Assembly: GCA_003509545.1 (NCBI GenBank)
Contig: DOLC01000031.1
Span: forward strand, 1 to 42,906
DNA: 42,906 nt
Direction of reading: 5' to 3'
Origin: Peptococcaceae bacterium
GTDB lineage: Bacteria > Bacillota > DSM-521 > Neomoorellales > Neomoorellaceae
Positions 15,623-24,474 of this stretch are shown here, one piece after another. The notes under the pieces are model-generated. The model made no database searches. It saw only the letters and a list, made by a program, of their open reading frames with translations, and was not told the origin of the DNA. Position 1 is the first letter of the stretch, and the number at the start of each line of letters is the position of its first letter. A program made the position numbers and the translations under genes.

Positions 15623-16663
15623 TTGGTCAAGGTTGCCGTTATCGGTGCTACGGGGTATACGGGGGCGGAGCTGGTCCGCCTGCTGGTGAGGCATCCCCAT
15701 GTGGAGCTCGTGGCCCTAACCTCCCAGAGTTTTGCCGGGCAGAACATGGATGGGGTGTACCCCTCCCTGCGGGGTTTTACCGGTGCCCAATGCGAGGACT
15801 TGGCTCCCGAAGAGGCCCTGGCCCGGGCGGAGATGGTCTTCCTGGCCCTGCCCCACGGCCATGCCGTGGCCGTGGCCGAGGAGGCGGAGAAGCGGGGGGT
15901 AAGGGTTATCGATCTTGGAGCCGACTTGCGCTTTCGGGACGCCCGGGTGTATGAGGAATGGTACGGTTTGAAACATACCAATCCCGCCCTCTCGGCCCGG
16001 GCGGTGTATGGGTTGCCCGAAATCTACGCCCGGGAAATCGCCGGCGCCCGGGTGGTGGCCAATCCCGGGTGTTACCCCACCAGTGCCATCTTGGCCCTGG
16101 CTCCTCTGCTCAAGACGGGATGGGCCGACACCGAAAGCATCATCATCGACGCCAAATCCGGGGTTTCCGGTGCCGGCCGCAAGGCCCAGCTTACCAGTCT
16201 TTTTGTGGAGTGCCATGAGAACGTCCATCCCTACGGTGTGGCGGGCCACCGCCACACTCCGGAAATCGAGCAGGAATTGAGCCTCTTGGCGGGGGAGGAG
16301 GTGCGGATTTCCTTCACTCCCCATCTCCTCCCCATGAGCCGGGGCATCCTAAGCACTGTTTATGTCAACTTAAGAGAAGGGGTAGAGGAAGGGGAACTGC
16401 GGCAGCTTTACGAGGAGTTTTACCGGGAGGCGCCCTTCGTACACCTGCTACCGCGGGAACAGTGGCCCCACACCCGCTGGGTTTACGGCAGCAACTTCTG
16501 TCATTTGAACCTGAAGGTCGACCGCCGGACCCGTAGGGTAATTATAGCTTCGGCCATTGATAACTTGACCAAAGGGGCTTCGGGCCAGGCCGTCCAGAAC
16601 TTAAACCTCATGTTCGGGTGGCCGGAAACCACGGGCCTCGAACACCCGGGCCTCTGCCCCTGA
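15623..16663 (+). CDS. argC: N-acetyl-gamma-glutamyl-phosphate reductase
   Basis: The TTG at 15623, seven bases after GGAGG, gives 346 residues, the family's usual size; a TTG at 15617 is too close to the site. ArgC reduces N-acetylglutamyl phosphate with NADPH, the third step of arginine synthesis. Visible marks are the nucleotide-binding GATGYTGAELVRLL at the N-terminus, the catalytic Cys in NPGCYPTSAILAL (about residue 150), and the VAGHRHTPEIEQ segment with the active-site His. It is the first gene of the cluster behind the ARG box promoter, and 149 bases separate it from argJ, longer than the other gaps early in the operon. Confidence 0.96.
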   Translation: MVKVAVIGATGYTGAELVRLLVRHPHVELVALTSQSFAGQNMDGVYPSLRGFTGAQCEDLAPEEALARAEMVFLALPHGHAVAVAEEAEKRGVRVIDLGADLRFRDARVYEEWYGLKHTNPALSARAVYGLPEIYAREIAGARVVANPGCYPTSAILALAPLLKTGWADTESIIIDAKSGVSGAGRKAQLTSLFVECHENVHPYGVAGHRHTPEIEQELSLLAGEEVRISFTPHLLPMSRGILSTVYVNLREGVEEGELRQLYEEFYREAPFVHLLPREQWPHTRWVYGSNFCHLNLKVDRRTRRVIIASAIDNLTKGASGQAVQNLNLMFGWPETTGLEHPGLCP

Positions 16664-16700
16664 GGAAGCTCGGCCGCTTCCCGGCGGCAGGACCCGGAGT

Positions 16701-16793
16701 TGGACTTGTTTTTTTGAGCTTCTGAAGGCCGGATAGGCGGGGCTGCCTCTGCAAGTGCAGCGAAGATGGACTTGTTTTTTGAGCTTCTGAAGG
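16701..16793 (+). repeat. Direct repeat pair between argC and argJ, 66-base offset
   Basis: Two copies of a 27-28-base sequence beginning TGGACTTG and ending TTCTGAAGG occupy 16701-16728 and 16767-16793. They differ only in the length of a T-run (seven versus six). The 38 bases between them are unrelated to the repeat. The second copy ends at the argJ ribosome site. No gene is visible in the gap. Confidence 0.9.
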
Positions 16794-16812
16794 AGGGGGA
16801 ACGACCGGTCTT

Positions 16813-18024
16813 ATGGAGTGGGATGTGGTACCGGGCGGCATAACGGCACCCCGGGGTTTTAGGGCGGCCGGGGTTCATGCCGGGTTAAAGAAGACCAAAA
16901 AGGACCTCGCCCTTATCGTAAGCGATAATCCCGCCGCTGCAGCGGCGGTCTATACCACCAATAGGGTACAGGCGGCGCCCCTGGTGGTGACCAGGGAACA
17001 CCTGGCCGGGGGATATGCCAGGGCCGTGGTAGTGAACAGCGGCAATGCCAATGCCTGTACCGGTGAGCAAGGCCTACGCGACGCCCGCTTTATGGCGGAG
17101 ATTACGGCGCGGGAAGTGGGCTGCCGGCCCGGGGAGGTGGTGGTGGCCTCTACCGGGGTAATCGGCGTACCCCTGCCCATGGATAAGGTGGCGGCCGGCA
17201 TCCGCCAGGCGGCCCGCGAACTCTCGGGGGCGGGAAGCCGGGAGGCGGCCGAGGCTATCATGACTACGGACCGGCGGATAAAAGAAATAGCCGTCCGGTT
17301 TAACCTGGGGGGCCGCGAGGCAACCATAGGGGGGATAGCCAAGGGTTCGGGCATGATCCATCCCCAAATGGCCACCATGCTGGCCTTCCTAACCACGGAC
17401 GCGGAGATAGCCCCGGACGAATTGAAGAAGGCTCTGGTCGCCGCCGTGGACGCTACTTTCAATATGGTAACCGTGGACGGCGACACCAGTACCAACGATA
17501 TGGTGGTCATCCTGGCCAACGGCCAGGCCGGTGTCGGGCCGAAGGAGGAACGGGAGCGCGCCTTGTTCGCCGCCGCCCTCGAATATGTCTGCCGCTACCT
17601 GGCCCGGCTTATTGCCCGGGACGGGGAGGGGGCTACGCGCCTTATAGAAGTAGAGGTGCACGGCGCCAGGACCCGGGAGGACGCCCGAACCATTGCCCGG
17701 GCCATTGCCCGGTCTAACCTGGTCAAGAGCGCCGTCCACGGGGCCGACGCCAATTGGGGCCGCATTCTGTGCGCCGCGGGGTATTCCGGGGCCGACCTGG
17801 ATCCGGACAAGGTGGATATTTTCATCCAGAGCCCGGCCGGCCTGGAGCAGCTGGCCGCCGGGGGCCGGCCCCTCCCCTTCAGCGAGGAAAAGGCCAGGGA
17901 GATACTTTCGGCCGAGGAAGTAAAGATCTTGGTTCACCTCAACCAGGGCCGGGCCGCGGCCGAAGCCTACGGGTGCGATTTGACCTGTGAATACGTGACC
18001 ATCAATGCCTCTTACCGGACTTGA
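16813..18024 (+). CDS. argJ: Bifunctional glutamate N-acetyltransferase / ornithine acetyltransferase
   Basis: The 403-residue protein transfers acetyl from N-acetylornithine to glutamate, and in bifunctional forms also makes N-acetylglutamate from acetyl-CoA, closing the acetyl cycle. The self-cleavage site is plain: KGSGMIHPQMATMLAF, where Thr becomes the nucleophile of the beta chain. The N-terminal PGGITAPRGFRAAGVHAGLK, VVVNSGNANACTG and the C-terminal CDLTCEYVTINASYRT are standard. The GGAGG site is somewhat far (about 16 bases) from the ATG at 16813, but no better in-frame start is visible. No argA or argE occurs in the window, consistent with a bifunctional ArgJ. Confidence 0.96.
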   Translation: MEWDVVPGGITAPRGFRAAGVHAGLKKTKKDLALIVSDNPAAAAAVYTTNRVQAAPLVVTREHLAGGYARAVVVNSGNANACTGEQGLRDARFMAEITAREVGCRPGEVVVASTGVIGVPLPMDKVAAGIRQAARELSGAGSREAAEAIMTTDRRIKEIAVRFNLGGREATIGGIAKGSGMIHPQMATMLAFLTTDAEIAPDELKKALVAAVDATFNMVTVDGDTSTNDMVVILANGQAGVGPKEERERALFAAALEYVCRYLARLIARDGEGATRLIEVEVHGARTREDARTIARAIARSNLVKSAVHGADANWGRILCAAGYSGADLDPDKVDIFIQSPAGLEQLAAGGRPLPFSEEKAREILSAEEVKILVHLNQGRAAAEAYGCDLTCEYVTINASYRT

Positions 18025-18067
18025 TCTCAACGCCTTCTTACCGCGAACGGAGGGAGGTAGCAAAGCC

Positions 18068-18928
18068 TTGGAACTTTCTCCTTTAGAGAAAACCGGTATT
18101 CTCATTGAAGCCCTGCCTTATATTCGCAAGTTTTACGGCCAAACGGTAGTCATAAAGTACGGCGGCCACGCCATGTTAAACTGTGAGCTTAAACAGGCAG
18201 TCATGCAGGATGTGGTCCTCATGCACCTGGTAGGTATGAGGCCGGTCCTGGTCCACGGCGGGGGCCCGGAGATCACCCATATGCTGGAGCGCCTGGGCAA
18301 AACCTCCGAGTTCGTCCGGGGCCAGCGGGTGACGGACGCGGAAACCATGGAAATTGTGGAGATGGTCCTGGTAGGCAAGGTAAACAAGGAAATCGTGGCC
18401 CAGCTCAACCGCATTGGGGGTAAAGCCATAGGCCTGTGCGGGAAGGACGGCAACCTCATCGAAGCCGTCAAACAGGACGATGGCCCGGATCTGGGCTTTG
18501 TCGGCCGGGTTAAAAGGATTAACCCCGGTATTATTGAAACCCTGATTGCCGAAGGGTATATACCCGTGGTGGCCCCCGTAGGCGTCGGAGAGGAGGGGGA
18601 AAGCTACAATATCAATGCCGATTATGTGGCCGGTGAACTGGCCATAGCCCTGCAGGCCCACAAGCTGGTGCTCCTCACCGACGTAGAAGGGATCCTGGCC
18701 GACCCCGGCGATCCTTCCACCCTTATTCCTACCGTCGAGGTGGCCAGGGTGCCGGAGCTGATCGAGGCCGGCACCATTTCCGGGGGCATGATCCCCAAGG
18801 TGCAGTGCTGTGTGCGGGCGCTGGAAGGCGGTGTAGCCACCACCCACATTATAGACGGCCGCCTGCCCCATGCCATATTACTGGAAATATTTACAGATAA
18901 AGGGATAGGGACCATGGTGGTTCCCTAA
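18068..18928 (+). CDS. argB: Acetylglutamate kinase
   Basis: TTG 18068, nine bases after GGGAGGT, gives 286 residues; the frame is open 21 codons further upstream but would overlap argJ. The enzyme phosphorylates N-acetylglutamate. It shows VVIKYGGHAM, LVHGGGPEITHML, and the C-terminal TISGGMIPKVQCCVRAL segment. About 25 residues precede the KYGG loop (SPLEKTGILIEALPYIRKFY), forming the extra N-terminal helix that marks arginine-inhibited hexameric kinases. I therefore infer feedback inhibition by arginine, a second control layer besides the operator. It follows argJ after 43 bases. Confidence 0.95.
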   Translation: MELSPLEKTGILIEALPYIRKFYGQTVVIKYGGHAMLNCELKQAVMQDVVLMHLVGMRPVLVHGGGPEITHMLERLGKTSEFVRGQRVTDAETMEIVEMVLVGKVNKEIVAQLNRIGGKAIGLCGKDGNLIEAVKQDDGPDLGFVGRVKRINPGIIETLIAEGYIPVVAPVGVGEEGESYNINADYVAGELAIALQAHKLVLLTDVEGILADPGDPSTLIPTVEVARVPELIEAGTISGGMIPKVQCCVRALEGGVATTHIIDGRLPHAILLEIFTDKGIGTMVVP

Positions 18929-19017
18929 AGAGCCCCCATCGCGGCGTTAACCCGCGGTATATCATCGCCGGGCCCGGAAGGGGTGCCGCAAGAATTCGCC
19001 TTACAGGAGGGTTGCCC

Positions 19018-20220
19018 ATGAACAGCGCCGAGATTATGGCCCTGGGCCAGCAGTACGTTATGCATACTTACAGCCGGTACCCCGTTGCCCTGGTGCGGGG
19101 CGAGGGAGTCAGGGTATGGGATGCCGACGGCCGCGAGTACCTCGATTTCGTAGGCGGGCTGGCGGTGAACTCCCTGGGGCACTGCCACCCCAGGGTGGTG
19201 GCGGCCATCCGGGAGCAGGCGGGAAGGCTCCTCCACTGTTCCAATCTCTACTGGATCGAGCCCCAGGTGGAGCTGGCCCGGCTCCTGGTGGAAAACTCGG
19301 ATCTGGATAAGGTTTTCTTTTGCAACAGCGGGGCCGAGGCCAACGAAGCGGCCATCAAGCTGGCCCGGAAGTGGGCCAAGGCCCACAAGGGAGAGGACTG
19401 TTACGAGATTATAACCATGCGCCGGTCCTTCCACGGACGGACCCTGGCCACCCTTACGGCCACGGGACAGGAGAAATTCCAGCGCGGATTTGAGCCCCTC
19501 CCCCCGGGCTTCCGCTACGTACCCTTTAACGATCTGAAGGCCCTGGAGGATGTTGTCACCGGCCGGACTTGTGCCGTGATGCTGGAGCCGGTCCAGGGCG
19601 AAGGAGGGGTGTACCCGGCGGACCCTCACTACCTGCTGGCGGTGGCCGAACTGTGCCGCAGGGAAGGGATTCTCCTAATTTTTGACGAGGTCCAGTGCGG
19701 GTTGGGCCGTACCGGCCATCTCTTCGCCTACCAGTACTACGGCGTAAAGCCTGACATCATGACCCTGGCCAAGGCCTTGGCCGGCGGGGTGCCCATCGGC
19801 GCCATGCTCGCCCGGGAAGAGGTGGCCGCGGCCTTCGCTCCGGGAGATCACGCCTCCACCTTCGGCGGCAATCCCCTGGCGGCGGCGGCCGGGGTGGCCG
19901 CCTTCCAGGCCCTTCTGGAGGAAGGGCTGGTGGAAAACGCGGCGCAGCAGGGGGAATACTTAATAGGGCGGTTGAAATCCCTGGCCTCCCCCTTCCCCCA
20001 GGTGGTGGAAATAAGGGGTCGGGGCCTTATGGTGGGCATGGAAATTGAGGGCCCTGCTGACGCCATAGCCGGGGCCTGCCTGGATCGGGGTCTCTTAATC
20101 AACTCCTGCCACGGGCGGGTGCTGCGGCTGTTGCCCCCTCTAACGGTTAAAAAAGAAGAAATTGACGCCGCCCTGGCCATCCTGGAAGCTGTTATGAAGG
20201 AATTCCTTCAGGGCCGGTAG
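19018..20220 (+). CDS. argD: Acetylornithine aminotransferase
   Basis: ATG 19018, seven bases after AGGAGG, gives 400 residues, typical of class-III PLP aminotransferases. It converts N-acetylglutamate semialdehyde and glutamate to N-acetylornithine. Visible marks are FCNSGAEANEAAIKLARKW, the RRSFHGRTLATLTATGQ region, LIFDEVQCGLGRTG and the PLP-lysine segment IMTLAKALAGGVPIGAML. The position between argB and argF makes argD preferable to the closely related ornithine or GABA aminotransferases. Confidence 0.95.
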   Translation: MNSAEIMALGQQYVMHTYSRYPVALVRGEGVRVWDADGREYLDFVGGLAVNSLGHCHPRVVAAIREQAGRLLHCSNLYWIEPQVELARLLVENSDLDKVFFCNSGAEANEAAIKLARKWAKAHKGEDCYEIITMRRSFHGRTLATLTATGQEKFQRGFEPLPPGFRYVPFNDLKALEDVVTGRTCAVMLEPVQGEGGVYPADPHYLLAVAELCRREGILLIFDEVQCGLGRTGHLFAYQYYGVKPDIMTLAKALAGGVPIGAMLAREEVAAAFAPGDHASTFGGNPLAAAAGVAAFQALLEEGLVENAAQQGEYLIGRLKSLASPFPQVVEIRGRGLMVGMEIEGPADAIAGACLDRGLLINSCHGRVLRLLPPLTVKKEEIDAALAILEAVMKEFLQGR

Positions 20221-20272
20221 GGACGGGAGGGATGGAGGTCGAGCCTTGGAGACGGCTTAGCAATGATGCAGG

Positions 20273-20302
20273 TTGTCAAAGCTGCCGCAGGACGAGTAAA
20301 AT
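20273..20302 (+). promoter_or_regulatory. Possible internal promoter before argF
   Basis: TTGTCA at 20273-20278 and TAAAAT at 20297-20302, 18 bases apart, lie in the 120-base argD-argF gap, about 30 bases upstream of the argF ribosome site. No ARG box overlaps them, so they could give arginine-independent expression of argFGH. Evidence is sequence match only. Confidence 0.4.
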
Positions 20303-20340
20303 AGTCTCAATGGATACTTTGAAGGAAGGGAGCGGTAGAG

Positions 20341-21282
20341 GTGACAGAGGCGGCCTTATCCCTTAGAGGGCGTGATTTTCTATCTTTAAAACACTTCACC
20401 CGCGAGGAAATTATTTATCTTCTCGATCTGGCGGCCGACTTAAAGGCCAGGCAAAAGCGGGGTGAGCCCCATCCCCTGCTGGCCGGTAAGACCCTGGGTA
20501 TGATCTTTACCAAACCCTCTACCCGTACACGGGTGGCCTTTGAGGTGGCCATGTATCAGCTGGGAGGTTACGCCCTGTACTTAAGCAGAAACGACCTCCA
20601 GCTGGGCCGGGGGGAGACTATCGGCGATACGGCCAGGGTATTGTCCCGTTATCTGGACGGGATTATGATCCGGACGTATTCCCACGAAGAGGTGGAGGAA
20701 CTGGCCCGGTATGCCAGTATTCCGGTTATCAACGGCCTTACGGATTTACTCCACCCCAGCCAGGTCTTGGCCGATCTGCTCACCATCAGGGAATGGAAGG
20801 GAACCCTCCGGGGGTTAAACCTGACCTTCATCGGCGACGGCAATAACGTGGCCCATTCCCTCATGTACGGCGGCGCCCGGGTGGGCCTCAACGTTACCAT
20901 CGCCTGCCCTGCGGGCTACGAGCCCCTGCCCCAGGTGGTGGAAGAAGCGAGGCGGATGGCCGCCGACAACGGAAGCAACATTGCGGTGACCAACAATCCC
21001 CGGGAGGCGGCCGTCGGCGCCGATATTCTATATACAGACGTCTGGGCCAGCATGGGACAGGAGGGGGAGGCCGAAAAGCGGCGCCAGGCCTTCCGCGGTT
21101 TCCAATTAAATGCCGAAATACTTAAACTGGCCCACCCCGAAGCCATGGTCCTCCACTGCCTGCCGGCCCACCGGGGAGAAGAGATTACCGACGAGCTTAT
21201 AGACGGGCCCCGGTCGGCGGTGTGGGACCAGGCGGAAAACCGCCTCCACGCCCATAAGGCCATCTTGGCGGCCCTGCTTTAA
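20341..21282 (+). CDS. argF: Ornithine carbamoyltransferase
   Basis: GTG 20341 follows a GGAAGGGAG site and gives 313 residues. The enzyme joins ornithine and carbamoyl phosphate to citrulline. Carbamoyl-phosphate motifs are KPSTRTRVAFE and LLHPSQVLADLLT; the ornithine-binding region includes DVWASMGQE, and HCLPAHRGEE holds the catalytic Cys. Its place among biosynthetic genes indicates the anabolic enzyme rather than catabolic ArcB. No carbamoyl-phosphate synthase genes are in the window. Confidence 0.96.
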   Translation: MTEAALSLRGRDFLSLKHFTREEIIYLLDLAADLKARQKRGEPHPLLAGKTLGMIFTKPSTRTRVAFEVAMYQLGGYALYLSRNDLQLGRGETIGDTARVLSRYLDGIMIRTYSHEEVEELARYASIPVINGLTDLLHPSQVLADLLTIREWKGTLRGLNLTFIGDGNNVAHSLMYGGARVGLNVTIACPAGYEPLPQVVEEARRMAADNGSNIAVTNNPREAAVGADILYTDVWASMGQEGEAEKRRQAFRGFQLNAEILKLAHPEAMVLHCLPAHRGEEITDELIDGPRSAVWDQAENRLHAHKAILAALL

Positions 21283-21368
21283 GGTTGAAGAGTTCCCTGC
21301 CGTTAGGCTTCCGTGCCCTCGCCGTAAAGGCCGCGCACGTTGCTTTAAGGTTGAAGGGTTCCCTGCCG
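21275..21368 (+). repeat. Direct repeat pair after argF, 66-base offset
   Basis: A 28-base sequence starting TGCTTTAAGGTTGAAG and ending CCCTGCCG occurs at 21275-21302 and 21341-21368 with one mismatch. The first copy includes the last codons and stop of argF, so the second looks like a duplicate of the gene's end. The 38 bases between are unrelated. The rest of the 233-base argF-argG gap shows no gene. Confidence 0.9.
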
Positions 21369-21515
21369 GCCGCGGGACGAGCGGGCTCTCTCCGGCGGCA
21401 GTAGGAGCCGGTCGGAGGCCGGGGAACGGAGCCTACAATGTGGTAACGGCAGGGCGGGCCGCACCTGAGAAAGGGATGACCGTAGTACAGACAAATAACG
21501 AGGGAGGATGCTGTA

Positions 21516-22730
21516 GTGGCAGAGAAGGTAGTCCTCGCCTATTCCGGCGGCCTGGATACTTCCATTATTATCCCCTGGCTCAGGGAGAATTACGGCTACG
21601 AGGTCATCGCCGTGGCTGTGGATCTGGGGCAAGGCGAAGAACTGGCTCCCCTGGAAGAAAAGGCCCTAAAGAGCGGAGCCACCAAGGTCTACATAATGGA
21701 TAAGAAACGCGAGTTTGTAGTAGATTTTATCTGGCCCACTTTGAAGGCAGGGGCTGTATACGAGGGGAAATATCTCCTGGGTACTTCCTTTGCCCGGCCG
21801 CTGATAGCCAAGTGCCTGGTGGAAGTGGCCGAAAAGGAAGGGGCGGTGGCGGTGGCCCATGGGGCCACGGGCAAGGGCAACGACCAGGTTCGTTTTGAGC
21901 TGGCTATTAAAGCCCTGAGGCCCGAGCTCAAGGTAATCGCTCCCTGGCGCCTGTGGTCCATAAGGTCTCGCGAGGAGGCCATAGATTACGCCGAGGCCAG
22001 GGGCATCCCGGTGCCGGTGGGTAAAGACCGGCCTTACAGCATGGACCGGAATCTCTGGCACTTGAGCCACGAAGGGGCCGACCTGGAAGACCCGTGGAAC
22101 GAGCCACGGGAAGATCTTTACCTCATCATTACGCCGCCCGAGAAGGCCCCGGATACCCCCACCTATGTAACCGTGGATTTTGAGAAGGGAGTCCCGGTGG
22201 CCGTGGACGGAGAGCGGCTGGATCCCGTATCCCTGGTGGAGAAGTTAAACGCCGTGGCCGCGGCCAACGGGGTGGGAATCATCGACATGGTGGAGAACCG
22301 GCTGGTGGGTTTGAAGTCTCGAGGGGTTTACGAATGCCCCGGCGGTACCGTACTCTACACCGCCCACCGGGAACTGGAACACCTCACCCTGGACCGCATG
22401 ACCATGCATTTTAAAGAGATAGTAGCCGCCAAGTATGCTGAACTGGTATACGACGGCAACTGGTACTCCCCCCTCAAGAAGGCCCTGGATGCCTTTGTGG
22501 ACAGCACCCAGGAGACGGTGACGGGCACCGTGCGGCTGAAACTCTATAAAGGCAACTGCACCCCGGCGGGAGTAAAGTCGCCCTATTCCATTTACAGTGA
22601 AGAACTGGTGACCTTTGGCGCGGGAAAGGACTACGACCACAAGGACGCTACCGGCTTTATCAACCTCTTCGGACTACCCCTTAAAGTTAGGGCTATGATG
22701 GAGGCCAGGATGGGGCTGAGGAAGGTATGA
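21516..22730 (+). CDS. argG: Argininosuccinate synthase
   Basis: GTG 21516 is eight bases after GGGAGGA; the product is 404 residues, the normal bacterial length. It condenses citrulline and aspartate using ATP. The N-type ATP pyrophosphatase loop AYSGGLDTSIIIPWL is at the N-terminus, followed by AVAHGATGKGNDQVRFE and KDRPYSMDRNLWHLS, which bind citrulline and aspartate. The stop overlaps the argH start by four bases (ATGA), so translation is coupled. Confidence 0.96.
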   Translation: MAEKVVLAYSGGLDTSIIIPWLRENYGYEVIAVAVDLGQGEELAPLEEKALKSGATKVYIMDKKREFVVDFIWPTLKAGAVYEGKYLLGTSFARPLIAKCLVEVAEKEGAVAVAHGATGKGNDQVRFELAIKALRPELKVIAPWRLWSIRSREEAIDYAEARGIPVPVGKDRPYSMDRNLWHLSHEGADLEDPWNEPREDLYLIITPPEKAPDTPTYVTVDFEKGVPVAVDGERLDPVSLVEKLNAVAAANGVGIIDMVENRLVGLKSRGVYECPGGTVLYTAHRELEHLTLDRMTMHFKEIVAAKYAELVYDGNWYSPLKKALDAFVDSTQETVTGTVRLKLYKGNCTPAGVKSPYSIYSEELVTFGAGKDYDHKDATGFINLFGLPLKVRAMMEARMGLRKV

Positions 22731-24115
22731 AGCTCTGGGGGGGCCGTTTTCGCAAAGAAACCGACAGACTGGTGGAGGATTTTCATTCCTCCCTTTCTTT
22801 TGATCGGCGGCTCTACCGCCACGATATAAGGGGCTCCATCGCCCACGCCCGCATGCTGGCGGCGGTAGGGCTCCTTTCCCAGGAGGAGGCTGCAAAAATC
22901 GTCCGGGGCCTGGAGGAGATTCTGGCCGATATAGAGGCCGGCCGGGTATCCTTTGATATAGGCGCAGAGGATATCCATATGAATATTGAGAAGCTCCTCA
23001 CGGAGAAAGTCGGGGAGGCCGGCAAGAAGCTACATACCGCCCGCAGCCGCAACGACCAGGTGGCCCTGGATCTCCGCCTCTATCTCAAGGACGAGATCCG
23101 GGAGATATCCCGCCTCCTGTCCCGGCTGCAGCAGGTTCTGGTGGACCTGGCGGAGAAACACCTTTTCACCCTCATGCCGGGCTACACCCATCTACAGAAG
23201 GCCCAGCCGGTCACCCTGGCCCATCATCTCTTGGCCTATTTTGAAATGTTCGAGCGGGATCAGGGCCGCCTGGAGGACTGCATGAAGCGGCTGGATGTAT
23301 GCCCTCTGGGCTCGGGCGCCCTGGCTGGCACTGCCCTGCCGATAGACCGCCGATTGGTGGCCGCGGAATTGGGGTTTAAGGATATCTCCGCCAATTCCCT
23401 GGATGCGGTGAGCGACCGGGATTTTGCCGTGGAATTCTTGGCCGCTGCCAGCCTCATCATGATGCATTTGAGCCGCCTGGGCGAGGAGATCGTCCTCTGG
23501 TGTACGGAAGAATTCGGCTTTGTCGAGCTGGACGACGCCTACAGCACGGGCTCCAGCATGATGCCTCAAAAGAAAAACCCCGATGTGGCCGAGCTGGTAC
23601 GGGGGAAAACCGGCCGGGTGTACGGCCATCTTATGGGGCTTCTTACGGTCCTCAAGGGATTGCCCTTGGCCTACAACAAGGACCTGCAGGAAGATAAAGA
23701 GGCCGTCTTCGACACCGTGGACACCCTTAAAGGGTGCCTCCTCGTCATGGCCCCCCTGCTGGCTACGGCCCGCTTTAAGGAGGAGCGCATGCGGGCGGCG
23801 GCCCGGCAGGGCTTCAGCAATGCCACCGATGTGGCCGAATACCTGGTGATGAAGGGGGTGCCCTTCCGGGAGGCCCACCGCATAGTGGGGTCCCTGGTCC
23901 TTTACTGCCTGGATAAGGGCTGCAACCTGGGCGACCTGAGCCTGGCAGAGCTCCAGAGATACTCCCCGGCCTTCGAAGACGACATCATTGAGTACTTGAC
24001 CGTTGAAGCTTGTGTTAAGCGCCGCAGGATACCGGGAGGCCCCTCCCCCGAGGCGGTACGGGAGGCCCTGGCCCGCGCCCGCGATCTCCTGGCGGAGCGG
24101 GGGTTTTTGGCCTGA
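22727..24115 (+). CDS. argH: Argininosuccinate lyase
   Basis: The 462-residue protein releases fumarate from argininosuccinate, the last step to arginine. It belongs to the fumarase/aspartase superfamily, with the signature GSSMMPQKKNPDVAEL (flexible catalytic loop with Ser), HTARSRNDQVALDLRLYL and LMPGYTHLQKAQPVTLAHH, which carries the catalytic His. There is no fused acetyltransferase tail. It ends the arginine operon; a strong hairpin follows 29 bases after its stop. Confidence 0.96.
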   Translation: MKLWGGRFRKETDRLVEDFHSSLSFDRRLYRHDIRGSIAHARMLAAVGLLSQEEAAKIVRGLEEILADIEAGRVSFDIGAEDIHMNIEKLLTEKVGEAGKKLHTARSRNDQVALDLRLYLKDEIREISRLLSRLQQVLVDLAEKHLFTLMPGYTHLQKAQPVTLAHHLLAYFEMFERDQGRLEDCMKRLDVCPLGSGALAGTALPIDRRLVAAELGFKDISANSLDAVSDRDFAVEFLAAASLIMMHLSRLGEEIVLWCTEEFGFVELDDAYSTGSSMMPQKKNPDVAELVRGKTGRVYGHLMGLLTVLKGLPLAYNKDLQEDKEAVFDTVDTLKGCLLVMAPLLATARFKEERMRAAARQGFSNATDVAEYLVMKGVPFREAHRIVGSLVLYCLDKGCNLGDLSLAELQRYSPAFEDDIIEYLTVEACVKRRRIPGGPSPEAVREALARARDLLAERGFLA

Positions 24116-24144
24116 TGCCGACCCCTTGATAAGGATAAAAACAA

Positions 24145-24179
24145 CAGGCCGGCATGCAAACAAAAACAATGCCGGCCTG
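24145..24179. terminator. Strong hairpin after argH
   Basis: CAGGCCGGCAT and ATGCCGGCCTG form a perfect 11-bp stem around a 13-base loop. On the plus strand it is followed by GTGAGAAGTTGTTTT rather than a clean T-run. On the minus strand a T-rich stretch (TTGTTTTTAT) follows directly. It could stop transcription from either side, and it marks the edge between the arginine operon and the island. Confidence 0.6.
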
Positions 24180-24183
24180 GTGA

Positions 24184-24474
24184 GAAGTTGTTTTCAAGGT
24201 AGTCCACCATGAGTATGCGGAAGGGCCTATATTGTTACTGGCCTACTCGGTTTTGATAGAAGCTGGCCATCCCACGCCTATGGATGGCCAGGAAGTGCGG
24301 TGGGTACCGGTAAAATACCTTTCCTCTTATGAGTTGGCAGAAGCGGATATGCCCATTGCCTATAAACTCCTAACAGAGGGAAAAGAACATTTTCCAGTGA
24401 GTGTGTTCGAAGATACCCATAATTATTCAGGTCTGGCGCCATTTCCCGGCTTACTGCTTCACCCCGCTTGGTAG
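24184..24474 (+). pseudogene. C-terminal fragment of a Nudix (MutT-like) hydrolase
   Basis: In the frame ending at 24474, codons from 24184 read VVFKVVHHEYAEGPILLLAY and then QEVRWVPVKYLSSYELAEAD, closely resembling the C-terminal half of 8-oxo-dGTP-type Nudix hydrolases. The first half, with the Nudix box (Gx5Ex7REUxEExGU), is missing: an in-frame TGA lies at 24181, right after the argH hairpin. The tail beyond about 24400 runs into a repeat copy and no longer looks like Nudix. I infer a gene truncated at both ends when the island formed. Confidence 0.55.

Noticed and set aside
15244..15981. Long minus-strand frame across the argC promoter.
   Set aside because: It covers the promoter and argC start on the other strand and reads as low-complexity Ser/Pro/Arg sequence.
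21369..21515. Possible T-box or riboswitch in the argF-argG gap.
   Set aside because: No T-box TGG-containing bulge or antiterminator pair, and no hairpin plus T-run; the repeat pair explains the only visible structure.
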